In this document: one piece after another, positions 8,339 through 16,630 of the stretch
Position numbering within the stretch: position 1 is the stretch's first letter
Layout of the letters: each line of letters begins with the position of its first letter
From: Pseudoalteromonas phenolica
Lineage (GTDB): Bacteria; Pseudomonadota; Gammaproteobacteria; Enterobacterales; Alteromonadaceae
Length of the DNA: 64,000 nucleotides
Assembly (NCBI RefSeq): GCF_001444405.1
Contig: NZ_CP013187.1
Span: forward strand, 1,054,001 to 1,118,000
Reading direction: 5' to 3'
Notes under the pieces: model-generated
What the model saw: the letters and a program-made list of their open reading frames with translations, nothing else
Databases searched by the model: none
Told to the model about the DNA's origin: nothing
Position numbers and translations under genes: made by a program

Positions 8339-9409
8339 TTAATTCCCTTTTTTGTCGGTTGCATCTATTAAACTAAACGAGAGCGCTGTGCCACGTTCAA
8401 TTGCTTGACAAGCTGTGCTACCAACTACATTTTTAATATGTTTTGGCGCAAGTCCAAACCCAGGACGAATGATTTTTACGTCTTCCTCAGTAATTACTTG
8501 TCCTTGTGCAATATCTCTTACTGCGTAAATAGAGCGTCTGAACTTTTTATTAGGTGACTCTTCATTTGTGGTCGTGATATCACCAGAGCCTAGTGATGCC
8601 CAGGTTTGATTACAGGTGTTAATTAACTCATTTAACTCACTGGGTTCAATTGAAAAAGAGCTATCAGGCCCACCTTGATTGCGATCTAAAATAAAGTGCT
8701 TTTCAATAACCCTTGCTCCTAGTGCCACACTCGTATTAGCAGCGGCTGTGCCGATTGAATGATCAGATAATCCAGTCAAGAGATTGAAATGATTTTGTAA
8801 AGTTAGAATAGACTTTAAATTCATTTTTTCGATAGGGGTGGGGTAAGCGCTTATGCAATGAAGTACTATTATCTTATTATTATTTTGCTTTTTGATTGTT
8901 TCTACTGCTTCTTTTACTTCATCTAAAGTTGCTAAACCCGTCGAAATAATTATTGGTTTACCGGTTTGGGCAATTCGCTCAATGAGAGGAATATCAGTTA
9001 TCTCGAATGAAGCGATTTTGTATGCAGGGCAATCTAGAGATTCAAGTAAATCTACAGCAGTATTATCAAACGGGGTACTAAATAAGGTAATCCCTATTTC
9101 TTTAGCATAATTAAAAAGTGCTTTATGCCAACTAAAAGGAGTATGTGCCTTTTCGTATAATCCATATAAATTTTCGCCATCCCATAAACCGCCTTCAATT
9201 AAAAAATCGTTTTTGTCACAATCAATAGTCATTGTGTCAGGTGTATATGACTGGATTTTGACGGCACTTGCACCTGCTTGTTTGGCAGCAAGTATAGTAT
9301 CAAGAGCAGTTTTTAGAGAACCGTTATGATTAGCTGAAACTTCAGCAATGATATAGGGCTCACTTGAGTCACTAATAATTTTATTATCAATAATCACTTC
9401 ATTCTTCAT
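8339..9409 (-). CDS. pseI: Pseudaminic acid synthase (NeuB family)
   Basis: This is a NeuB-type synthase of 356 residues, which condenses phosphoenolpyruvate with 2,4-diacetamido-2,4,6-trideoxy-altrose to form pseudaminic acid. Seen are YIIAEVSANHNGS at the start, the TIM-barrel segments KIASFEITD and GLSDHSIG, the metal-site region ARVIEKHF, GGPDSSFS, which is typical of PseI rather than sialic acid synthases, and a C-terminal SAF domain (from about residue 290). The N-terminus overlaps pseG by 11 bases. Presence of pseB, pseC and pseG in the same operon makes the pseudaminic assignment firm over legionaminic or sialic acid. Confidence 0.9.
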   Translation of the reverse strand: MKNEVIIDNKIISDSSEPYIIAEVSANHNGSLKTALDTILAAKQAGASAVKIQSYTPDTMTIDCDKNDFLIEGGLWDGENLYGLYEKAHTPFSWHKALFNYAKEIGITLFSTPFDNTAVDLLESLDCPAYKIASFEITDIPLIERIAQTGKPIIISTGLATLDEVKEAVETIKKQNNNKIIVLHCISAYPTPIEKMNLKSILTLQNHFNLLTGLSDHSIGTAAANTSVALGARVIEKHFILDRNQGGPDSSFSIEPSELNELINTCNQTWASLGSGDITTTNEESPNKKFRRSIYAVRDIAQGQVITEEDVKIIRPGFGLAPKHIKNVVGSTACQAIERGTALSFSLIDATDKKGN

Positions 9410-10913
9410 TAATAAGCTCTTCTTTGTTCTTCAATACGAATAAATCAGCTTCAACTTTTTTAAATCCAGCCTTGGTAAAGAGGTTTTGTGAGGCTTTATT
9501 TGCAGTTGATACTGTCGCGTAAATTTTTTTAAGCAAAAATTGTTCCGGAATTGATTTTATTGCGTTCAGTGCAATGTTTTGATTCTGGAATTTCTCATCG
9601 ACTAAAATTGAAATCTCATACCCATCTAGATGCTCATCAAGCCTTAGCATACCGACAGAAAGATCGTCTAAATGTGTTTTACTGCGGATAATATATATGT
9701 GCCTTGTATTTGATTTAAGAGCTGCTTTCATCCATTTTTGATGTTCTGACCACGAGATAGGGTTCGGGTTTCTTGAAAACTGCCTAATGACGGGGTTTGA
9801 TTGCCATTTAAAGACAGTTTTAATATCCTGAGTTGTTGCTTTTTTTAAAAATATGTTTGCAACCCCAACTTTTCTAATTAGATTAGCGACGCCCTTACCA
9901 TCGCATATTTGCAAGGCTTTTTTTGACATTTCTTCTAGCAGAGAGGGGGTTTGCGAAAGCATCATAAACGCATTTTCAAAAGCCGAAAAAGTCATGTCCT
10001 TAATGTGACCAAGATATAAGTGAGCACCATACTCATCGAGTTGGCGAGCAATTTCATTTTGGTTATCTGCTAAAGTCACTGTCAAAGAGGGTAACCCTAG
10101 CGCGCACCTTTCCCAACTTGATGTGCCGCAGGCACCAATTGCAAGGTCTGCCTCGGAGTATACAACTCCAACATTCGTACAATCTTCTTTTAAAGTTATG
10201 TAAGGCAGCTTTTTTATGCTCTCTTTTAAGCTGGATAGCTCATTAGCTTGAGAGCTTAATAATATTGTGACTGAAAAAGATAAATTATAAGACTTTCTCA
10301 GTGTGGCTAAAAATTCTACAAGTATATTTGTGCTGCCAGCGTGGTTCATTGCACCTAACGCGAGCACTATCTTGCGGGGGGGGGCTATAGAACGCTTTGA
10401 AGGTCGTTTTGAATTTCGTATCGTGTAAAATTCTTGCCGCAAAAGGGCATAGGGTGAACCAAGTAAAAAAGTTGTTTTTTGGGATACGAAATCATAGTAA
10501 GCGGCTTCGGTGCGATTAAAAGTCTGATCTAATAAGAAGTCTATGTCGCCATGCTTTCTGTTTGCTAAGTCATCAATTACAAGCAACTTTTTACATTTCT
10601 CTCGAATGCTTGACTCCCACTCATCGGCAAGTGAATAATGGTCTACACATAATAAATCAACTTTAGCCTCAAGCTGGTTTTTTAAGTATATTGCGTCTTC
10701 AGATTGAGTTTGTAAAACAGGTAGAGGGATGTATTTAATTCCCGAGTCTTGTAACCTATCTTTATACTTTTTTGGAAGTAAAGAACACGCAAATACGATA
10801 GACAAGTTACTTGTTTTATGAGTTGCTTGCATGCCTTTGGCAATAGCAAAACACCTTTCAAAGTGTCCAGCACCGATTTGTTTATTGGCATCTAATCTAA
10901 ATAAAATCTTCAT
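9399..10913 (-). CDS. pseG: PseG-PseH fusion: UDP-sugar hydrolase plus GNAT N-acetyltransferase
   Basis: The 504-residue protein joins two pathway steps. Residues 1 to about 345 are PseG, a GT-B-fold hydrolase that removes UDP from UDP-2,4-diacetamido-2,4,6-trideoxy-altrose; the N-terminal GAGHFERC carries the glycine-histidine motif and GACGTSSWERCALGLP is the nucleotide-binding region. From about 352 (FLKKATTQDI) to the end is a GNAT domain that fits PseH, which acetylates the 4-amino group. No separate pseH exists in the window. Codons for APPR near residue 180 lie on a run of nine cytosines (plus strand G run, 10376-10384), a possible slippage site. Confidence 0.88.
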   Translation of the reverse strand: MKILFRLDANKQIGAGHFERCFAIAKGMQATHKTSNLSIVFACSLLPKKYKDRLQDSGIKYIPLPVLQTQSEDAIYLKNQLEAKVDLLCVDHYSLADEWESSIREKCKKLLVIDDLANRKHGDIDFLLDQTFNRTEAAYYDFVSQKTTFLLGSPYALLRQEFYTIRNSKRPSKRSIAPPRKIVLALGAMNHAGSTNILVEFLATLRKSYNLSFSVTILLSSQANELSSLKESIKKLPYITLKEDCTNVGVVYSEADLAIGACGTSSWERCALGLPSLTVTLADNQNEIARQLDEYGAHLYLGHIKDMTFSAFENAFMMLSQTPSLLEEMSKKALQICDGKGVANLIRKVGVANIFLKKATTQDIKTVFKWQSNPVIRQFSRNPNPISWSEHQKWMKAALKSNTRHIYIIRSKTHLDDLSVGMLRLDEHLDGYEISILVDEKFQNQNIALNAIKSIPEQFLLKKIYATVSTANKASQNLFTKAGFKKVEADLFVLKNKEELINEE

Positions 10914-10931
10914 TTCATCATGAACTTTGAG

Positions 10932-11696
10932 TTAAGTACTAACGCTTTGTTCTAGCTCGAGCGAGTACTTGAGGCCTTCATTTCTTTCATACTTAGCATT
11001 TAAAAGTTTGAGCTTCGGGTTTGCATCTAGAAACTCAATTGCTTGAAGGTAATCAAAGTCAGCATCCTTGTTATAAAGAGCTTCAAATACGGCGGTGACG
11101 ACACTTAAATCTTCTTGTTCATCAACGGTGAGTCTATATGCTGAGTAGTCAATCTCATTTTTGAGTAAGCCGAGCTTGAACTGTTCATTGTGGGTTCTTA
11201 CGAACAAAGTTACATGCTCTTTATCAGAAGGCTTAAGTTGTTGTAACTCAATTGATTGTAAGACATCAGCTTTAATTATTTCAGTATCTAAACCATGAGG
11301 GAAAGAAGGGGTGTCACAATTATTCGTATAATCATTCTTATCATTCAAGTGAAGTTGAATAACCTGATCAATTATTCGGTGATCGATTAATGGGCAGTCT
11401 GCAGTGATACGCACAACATGTTTACATGGATGTTTTTCAAGGGCAGAAGTAAATCTATTCAGTACATTATTTAAACTTCCACGAAATAGTGCAACATTTT
11501 CGGTGCGGCAGAAATCTGCTATTTCATCGTCAGATTCCTCCTCGCTTGTGAGAATGACTATATTATCAATGTGCTGACATTTACGAAGCCTTTCTAGTAA
11601 TAAGCTCAACATAGGTCGACTTAAAATAGGTTTTAAAACCTTACCAGGTAATCTTCTGGAGTTCATTCTTGCTTGGACAAATGCATTTATTGTCAT
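10932..11696 (-). CDS. pseF: SpsF-type cytidylyltransferase, probable CMP-pseudaminic acid synthetase
   Basis: The 254-residue protein is a nucleotidyltransferase with the signature VQARMNSRRLPGKVL (7-21), which marks the SpsF family, and the metal-site segment RITADCPLID. Within the pse operon it is the only candidate for the CTP-dependent activation of pseudaminic acid. Its signature differs from the ARGGSKRIP type of the Helicobacter and Campylobacter PseF, so this is a functional assignment by context. It lies 18 bases upstream of the pseG-pseH start. Confidence 0.8.
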   Translation of the reverse strand: MTINAFVQARMNSRRLPGKVLKPILSRPMLSLLLERLRKCQHIDNIVILTSEEESDDEIADFCRTENVALFRGSLNNVLNRFTSALEKHPCKHVVRITADCPLIDHRIIDQVIQLHLNDKNDYTNNCDTPSFPHGLDTEIIKADVLQSIELQQLKPSDKEHVTLFVRTHNEQFKLGLLKNEIDYSAYRLTVDEQEDLSVVTAVFEALYNKDADFDYLQAIEFLDANPKLKLLNAKYERNEGLKYSLELEQSVST

Positions 11697-11747
11697 TGTA
11701 TTAAGTGCCTTAAAACTGCGGCTTTTACAAAGCTTTTAATAAGTTCT

Positions 11748-12917
11748 TTAAATACTATCGGTTGTATTAAGCACTTTCTTTAATGAGCCAATAACTTTAT
11801 TTTGTTGTTCTTCGGTCATCTGGGGGTAAAGCGGCAGCGTGATAGCTTGTTCATAATACTGTTCAGCATAATCGCAATACGTTTCAGAAAACCCTAATTT
11901 TTTATAAAAAGGCTGTTTATAAATAGGTATATAGTGTACATGCGCAAAAATACCTTCTTTACGCAATAGCTCTACAATATGCTTCTTGGGCACGCAACAA
12001 GATTTATCTATAAGAATAATAAACAAGTGATAGGAAGATAAAACGGCATCAGATACTTCTAAAGGGGTAACGGGTAGATCTATCAGCTTATCTATATATT
12101 TCTTAGCTTGAAGATTTCGCTTCAGGACAAAATCATCAAGTTTGCTGAGTTGAGTGATCCCGATGGCGGCATGTAAATCACTCATTCTGTAATTAAAACC
12201 GAGCATTTGCTGTTGATAATACCAAGGTCCATGACTCGATTCAGTGAACTCTTTAACATCACTGGTGACGCCATGACTTCTAAGTTTTTTCATTACATTA
12301 GCAAGGGCATTGTTATTAGTTAAAGCTATGCCCCCTTCCGCAGAAGTAATTATCTTGACTGGATGAAAACTAAAAATACAAATATCAGAGTATTGGCAAC
12401 TGCCTACCTTATTATTCTGATATTCAGCGCCAATAGCATGAGAAGCATCTTCAATAATTTTAATATCGTATTTATTTGCGAGTTTTGAGATGGCTTCCAT
12501 ATCGCAGGGCTGGCCTGAAAAGTGAACAGGAATAATAACTTTAGGTAGACAATTATTAATATTAGCTGTCTTTAGTTTTTGTTCTAAAGCCGAAGTGCAT
12601 AAATTTCCATTTCTTGGATTAATATCGACGAAATCAACTTGAGCACCACAATAAAGCGCGCAGTTTGATGAAGCAACAAATGAATTGGGCGAAGTCCAAA
12701 CAATATCACCTTCACCTACTCCGAGAGCTAAACAGGCTATATGTAAAGCCGAAGTAGCACTATTTACTGCTACAGCATACTTGGCGTTACAATATTCAGC
12801 TACTTTTCCTTCAAACTGCGGCACCCTAGGGCCTTGTGTTAAGTAATCTGAATTTAGTACTTCAACTACAGCGTTAATATCATCTTGATCTATATGTTGT
12901 TTGCCATAGGGGATCAT
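11748..12917 (-). CDS. pseC: UDP-4-amino-4,6-dideoxy-N-acetyl-altrosamine transaminase
   Basis: A DegT/DnrJ/EryC1 aminotransferase of 389 residues. MIPYGKQHIDQDDI starts the protein as in PseC; the PLP site is seen in EDASHAIGA and FSFHPVKIITSAEGG, where the lysine forms the Schiff base. It transfers an amino group from glutamate to C4 of the keto sugar made by PseB. The start codon overlaps the pseB stop (12914-12917). A 51-base gap separates it from pseF, the largest gap in this operon, without a clear terminator. Confidence 0.93.
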   Translation of the reverse strand: MIPYGKQHIDQDDINAVVEVLNSDYLTQGPRVPQFEGKVAEYCNAKYAVAVNSATSALHIACLALGVGEGDIVWTSPNSFVASSNCALYCGAQVDFVDINPRNGNLCTSALEQKLKTANINNCLPKVIIPVHFSGQPCDMEAISKLANKYDIKIIEDASHAIGAEYQNNKVGSCQYSDICIFSFHPVKIITSAEGGIALTNNNALANVMKKLRSHGVTSDVKEFTESSHGPWYYQQQMLGFNYRMSDLHAAIGITQLSKLDDFVLKRNLQAKKYIDKLIDLPVTPLEVSDAVLSSYHLFIILIDKSCCVPKKHIVELLRKEGIFAHVHYIPIYKQPFYKKLGFSETYCDYAEQYYEQAITLPLYPQMTEEQQNKVIGSLKKVLNTTDSI

Positions 12918-13915
12918 TGAATCGCCTTACTATTAAACTCTTTTATTTCTTCAAGTGTTAAATACTCAGGGTTGTCTAAAGAGTTATATTCATAGCCAGG
13001 AGCAACTTTTGTTCCTTTTTCATCTAGAGCATTTGTATCGAAGGCATTTGTTCGGCTACTGAATTTTATTCCTGGTGCAATGACAAAGTGGTCGTCAAAT
13101 TCAAAGGTATCAAAACTAAGATCCGATGGGCACATGACTTCATGCAATTTTTCACCAGGGCGAATGCCGATTATTTTTTGCGGTAAATTAGGTGCCATTG
13201 CAGTGGCTAAATCGGTAATTCTGATAGATGGGATTTTTGGTACAAATATTTCTCCACCGAGCATACGCTCAAAGTTTTTGAGAACAAAGTCGACCCCTTG
13301 TTGAAGGCTAATCCAAAAGCGAGTCATCTCTTCATGAGTAATAGGGATATGATCTTTTCCCTCATCAATGAACTTTTGAAAAACAGGGACAACAGAACCT
13401 CGAGAGCACACGACGTTACCATATCGAACAACAGAAAAGGTTGTTTTATGGCCGCCAGCAATGTTATTGGCTGCAACAAATAACTTATCTGAAGCAAGTT
13501 TTGTAGCGCCATATAAGTTAATTGGATTTGCAGCCTTATCTGTAGACAGAGCGATGACTTTTTCAACGTTGTTATCGAGTGCAGCCTCAATAACATTTTC
13601 TGCACCATTTATGTTAGTTTTGATGCACTCCATTGGATTATATTCTGCAGCAGGTACTTGCTTCAGCGCAGCCGCGTGGATAACAAAGTCTACGCCTCTC
13701 ATTGCTCTTTTGAGTCGGTCTTTATCTCTAACGTCACCAATAAAATAACGCATGCAGTCACCATTATAGTCTTGCTGCATTTCAAATTGCTTTAATTCAT
13801 CCCTTGAAAAAATAATAATTTTCTTAGGGTTATAGCGCTCAAGTAATGTTTTCACATACTTTTTACCAAATGACCCTGTTCCGCCGGTTATTAAAATGGT
13901 TTTGTTATCGAACAT
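12914..13915 (-). CDS. pseB: UDP-N-acetylglucosamine 4,6-dehydratase (inverting)
   Basis: First gene of the pse operon, 333 residues. The extended-SDR cofactor motif GGTGSFG is at the start, with a conserved TDKA segment (LSTDKAANPINLYGATK) that marks PseB/FlaA1-type inverting dehydratases, and MTRFWISLQQGVDFV later on. It converts UDP-GlcNAc to a 4-keto-6-deoxy L-arabino sugar, the committed step to pseudaminic acid. A sigma-54 promoter on the minus strand lies about 125 bases upstream, so expression is likely tied to flagellar assembly. Confidence 0.94.
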   Translation of the reverse strand: MFDNKTILITGGTGSFGKKYVKTLLERYNPKKIIIFSRDELKQFEMQQDYNGDCMRYFIGDVRDKDRLKRAMRGVDFVIHAAALKQVPAAEYNPMECIKTNINGAENVIEAALDNNVEKVIALSTDKAANPINLYGATKLASDKLFVAANNIAGGHKTTFSVVRYGNVVCSRGSVVPVFQKFIDEGKDHIPITHEEMTRFWISLQQGVDFVLKNFERMLGGEIFVPKIPSIRITDLATAMAPNLPQKIIGIRPGEKLHEVMCPSDLSFDTFEFDDHFVIAPGIKFSSRTNAFDTNALDEKGTKVAPGYEYNSLDNPEYLTLEEIKEFNSKAIQ

Positions 13916-14038
13916 AGTTATCCACCAAAAGGTGCAATCTTTTCTTTACACTCATAGAATAAGGTATGAGGTATGAATTGCAAAAATACGCCTAAAAAAA
14001 GCTATTACTCAATACTTTATATCACCTTTCGCAAAATT

Positions 14039-14055
14039 GCAGTATTTGTGCCAAA
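14039..14055 (-). promoter_or_regulatory. Sigma-54 promoter for the pse operon
   Basis: Read on the minus strand, TTTGGCACAAATACTGC has the -24 GG (14052-14051) and the -12 GC (14040-14039) at the required 12-base separation and a full TGGCAC. Only one base of the TTGC half differs from consensus. The expected start site is near 14027, giving a leader of about 110 bases to pseB. Two GTGACTT copies, 22 bases apart (14060-14066 and 14082-14088), lie just upstream and could bind an activator. Confidence 0.75.
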
Positions 14056-14089
14056 GCAAGTGACTTATTTTGTATGGTCAGGTGACTTT

Positions 14090-14119
14090 TTGAGCGCTTC
14101 GGCGTAGTATTTGTATAAG
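14090..14119 (+). promoter_or_regulatory. Possible sigma-70 promoter of the flagellin gene
   Basis: TTGAGC (14090-14095) and TATAAG (14114-14119) are 18 bases apart, 28 bases before the flagellin ATG. No sigma-28 pattern (TAAA-15-GCCGATAA) or -24/-12 pair in this direction was found in the gap, so a housekeeping promoter is the best candidate. The match is moderate. Confidence 0.35.
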
Positions 14120-14146
14120 CAATAGCACCTAAGATGGGGAGGAGTT

Positions 14147-14932
14147 ATGCAAATTAATTCACCGAGTGCTGGTTTTTTCAATAAAACGGAGCAAACTGCC
14201 AACAAGCTAAATCAGCAGTTGGCAACAGGCAAAAAAGTCAATTCAGCTGCAGATGATGCCGCTGCACTGCAAATTATTAATCGGCTTACCTCACAGCAGG
14301 AAGGGTATAACCAGTCTATAAGAAATGCTTACGATGGCATTTCTCTTTCTCAGACAGCTGATTCTGCATTGTCGGGTGTCGGGGATGCTGTCTCGCGTAT
14401 TAGAGAATTATCTATTCAGGCGGGTAGTGGTGTACTCACTGGTTCAGATAGACAAGCGCTCCAAGATGAAGTGAGTCAACTGCAGACTCAAATAACAGAA
14501 ACTTTCGAAAATACAACGTTTGGTGGTAAAGCCATCTTTAATGGTGAAGACACGAGTTTTCAAGTAGGCCCAGACGCTAATACAACGCAAAGTTTTAATG
14601 CTTCAGATGGTAGTTTTGCTAATGCAATTCTGAGTGTTGATATCTCTACTCAAGCGGGTGCACAAGCAGCTATTACAGCTGCTGACGATGTATCAGAAAG
14701 TCTTAATAGTCAGCGAGCTGAATTTGGCGCGTTTGAGAATACCTTAAGCAGTACAATTCGTAACCTAGGTACACAGCAATCAAATATAGCTGAAAGCCAA
14801 AGCCGTATCCAAGACACGGATTATGCACAGGCTGCTTCGCAGCAAATTGCCAATGATATTTTGTCTCAAGCGTCGATTGCATTGCGCGGTCAGGCTAATC
14901 AGTCTGCCTCTTCAGTTTTAGGTCTTCTATAA
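14147..14932 (+). CDS. Atypical small flagellin
   Basis: At 261 residues it has both flagellin ends but no variable central domain. The N-terminal helix region holds LATGKKVNSAADDAAALQI and the C-terminal region holds AESQSRIQDTDYAQ and the end ASSVLGLL. The start (MQINSPSAGFFNKTEQ) lacks the usual INTN-x-SLxxQ opening and is a few residues short, and DDAAA replaces the usual DDAAG. It follows AGGAG. It stands alone: flaG, fliD and fliS are not next to it, so the major filament genes are probably elsewhere and this may be a minor or specialised flagellin. Its ends are rich in serine, a possible site for pseudaminic acid. Confidence 0.85.
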   Translation: MQINSPSAGFFNKTEQTANKLNQQLATGKKVNSAADDAAALQIINRLTSQQEGYNQSIRNAYDGISLSQTADSALSGVGDAVSRIRELSIQAGSGVLTGSDRQALQDEVSQLQTQITETFENTTFGGKAIFNGEDTSFQVGPDANTTQSFNASDGSFANAILSVDISTQAGAQAAITAADDVSESLNSQRAEFGAFENTLSSTIRNLGTQQSNIAESQSRIQDTDYAQAASQQIANDILSQASIALRGQANQSASSVLGLL

Positions 14933-14937
14933 CCCTT

Positions 14938-14973
14938 TGAGGTATATCAATACAAAAGTATTGATATACCTCA
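14938..14973 (+). terminator. Long perfect hairpin after the flagellin gene
   Basis: Two perfectly complementary 16-base arms (TGAGGTATATCAATAC and its complement) flank the loop AAAA, starting 5 bases after the stop codon. There is no U-run directly behind it; a T7 run follows about 12 bases later. It is probably a terminator or an mRNA 3'-end stabiliser for an abundant transcript. Confidence 0.6.
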
Positions 14974-15032
14974 TAATCAGTGGCATTTTTTTGGCGATTG
15001 AGTCAAAAACTTGCCACTTAGGTATTGCATCC

Positions 15033-15062
15033 CTGACATACTCCCTTACAATCTTTTATTAA
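15033..15062 (+). promoter_or_regulatory. Possible sigma-70 promoter of flrA
   Basis: CTGACA (15033-15038) and TATTAA (15057-15062) are 18 bases apart and end 31 bases before the flrA ATG. A sigma-70 promoter fits the known place of FlrA at the top of the hierarchy. The match is imperfect. Confidence 0.35.
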
Positions 15063-15093
15063 GTCACATTGATAGAAGCATTGGACTCCTTAA

Positions 15094-16536
15094 ATGGTTT
15101 TAATCTTAGATAACAATAATAATCGCGCGAATGGTTTATCAGCTGCTCTCAACTTTGTAGGGCAACCTGCGCAAATGGTTTCTGAAAGTGAATTTCAGAA
15201 AGAAATGTCTAAGACCAAAGATGCCATAGTCGTCCTCGGTGCCCTTGCAGAGCTTGATCACGAACAAGTTATTAAAGCTTCTCCTGCGACTCCTTTCCTA
15301 TTGATAGGAGAAACACTCAAACCACTTTTAGATCTCGCAAATGTTATTGGCTTAATTTCAGAGCCATTTATTCATGATGTGACCATGCAATTACTGCATG
15401 ATGCTCAGCAATATCTTCGAATGCTACCTAACAAAGCCGATGCCACAGCAGGCAAGAGTTTCGATGGACTAGTTGGTGAAACTGAAGCGGTTAAGCAGGT
15501 TCGTTTTTTAATTTCACAAGTGGCTAAAACTGATGCCAACGTATTGATTTTAGGTGAATCAGGGACAGGTAAAGAAGTCGTTGCACGCAATGTTCATCTG
15601 TTATCCAAAAGAAACTCTGGGCCATTTGTGCCAGTTAACTGTGGCGCTATTCCAGGTGACTTATTAGAGAGCGAATTATTTGGTCATGAGAAAGGTGCAT
15701 TTACTGGGGCGATTTCTGCACGAAAAGGCCGCTTTGAACTCGCTCAAGGTGGTACCTTATTTTTAGATGAAATAGGTGACATGCCGCTACAGATGCAAGT
15801 TAAATTGCTGAGGGTATTACAAGAGCGCAGTTATGAGCGAGTGGGTGGCACAAAAGCAATTCAGGCCGATGTTCGAATCATTGCTGCCACTCACAGAAAT
15901 TTAGAAACCATGATAGAAGACGGTAAGTTTCGTGAAGACTTATTTTACCGGTTAAATGTTTTCCCAATCGAAAATCCTTCTTTACATGAGCGAGCAGATG
16001 ATATTCCACTGCTGTTAAACGAGCTTATGCGTCGCGTGCACGAACAAAGCGGAAGCACAGCTAAGTTTACAGAGCGTGCAATTGAGAGCTTAAAGGCTCA
16101 CCCTTGGCCTGGTAACATTCGAGAGCTGGCTAACCTTGTTGAGCGTATGGTGATCATGTTCCCTGAAAAGGTGGTCGACGTCACTGATTTACCGACTAAA
16201 TATAGACATATAGAAGTTGAAGCATTTGAACCTGAGTATCCTGAAGAGTTACTTGAAAAAGATGCATTTAACGAGCTATTTAGTAGTGGCTTTAGCGACT
16301 ATGATGAAGAGTCGATTGAATTTGACTCAGGGTTTAATGACTCTGCAAATCAGTTTGGTCTGTTGCCAGATGAAGGTATTGAGTTAAAAGAATACTTGGC
16401 TGAGCTTGAAGTAAGTTTAATTACGCAAGCATTAGAGCGAAATGATTATGTGGTGGCCCGTGCAGCTGAGATTTTAGGAGTGCGTCGTACCACACTCGTA
16501 GAGAAAATGAAAAAGTACAATTTAAATAAAGATTGA
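15094..16536 (+). CDS. flrA: Master sigma-54-dependent flagellar activator FlrA/FleQ
   Basis: The 480-residue protein has an N-terminal FleQ-type receiver-like domain (about 1-115) with no clear phosphorylatable aspartate, a central AAA+ domain with GESGTGKE (Walker A) and GAFTGA (the sigma-54 contact loop), and a C-terminal Fis-type helix-turn-helix (VARAAEILGVRRTTLVEKMKK). FlrA activates flrBC and the basal-body genes with sigma-54 RNA polymerase. Sigma-54 promoters before flrB, fliE, fliK and flhA fit this role. The ribosome binding site is weak. A bidirectional terminator separates it from the convergent tag gene. Confidence 0.95.
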   Translation: MVLILDNNNNRANGLSAALNFVGQPAQMVSESEFQKEMSKTKDAIVVLGALAELDHEQVIKASPATPFLLIGETLKPLLDLANVIGLISEPFIHDVTMQLLHDAQQYLRMLPNKADATAGKSFDGLVGETEAVKQVRFLISQVAKTDANVLILGESGTGKEVVARNVHLLSKRNSGPFVPVNCGAIPGDLLESELFGHEKGAFTGAISARKGRFELAQGGTLFLDEIGDMPLQMQVKLLRVLQERSYERVGGTKAIQADVRIIAATHRNLETMIEDGKFREDLFYRLNVFPIENPSLHERADDIPLLLNELMRRVHEQSGSTAKFTERAIESLKAHPWPGNIRELANLVERMVIMFPEKVVDVTDLPTKYRHIEVEAFEPEYPEELLEKDAFNELFSSGFSDYDEESIEFDSGFNDSANQFGLLPDEGIELKEYLAELEVSLITQALERNDYVVARAAEILGVRRTTLVEKMKKYNLNKD

Positions 16537-16582
16537 CCAACTAATAATTGAGATTGGCAACTTAGCCAGTGAACTATAGTAA

Positions 16583-16605
16583 AAAGCGCGTTTAATACGC
16601 GCTTT
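16583..16605. terminator. Bidirectional terminator between flrA and tag
   Basis: A 9-base stem AAAGCGCGT/ACGCGCTTT with a TTAAT loop lies between the convergent genes. Flanking A and T stretches give a U-rich tail in both directions. Confidence 0.8.
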
Positions 16606-16630
16606 CTTATTTTCTTAAATCTTCTATCTT

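Noticed and set aside
75..14146. Mobile genomic island carrying the pse/lux-like operon
   Set aside because: No integrase, transposase, tRNA target or direct repeats were found; the sigma-54 promoter argues for integration in the flagellar regulon. The left border lies outside the window, so transfer is not excluded.
14981..14997. A sigma-54-like pattern (TGGCATTTTTTTGGC) between flagellin and flrA
   Set aside because: GG and GC spacing fits, but the -12 half is TGGC rather than TTGC, the middle is a T run, it lies almost 100 bases from flrA, and FlrA homologues are not sigma-54 dependent.
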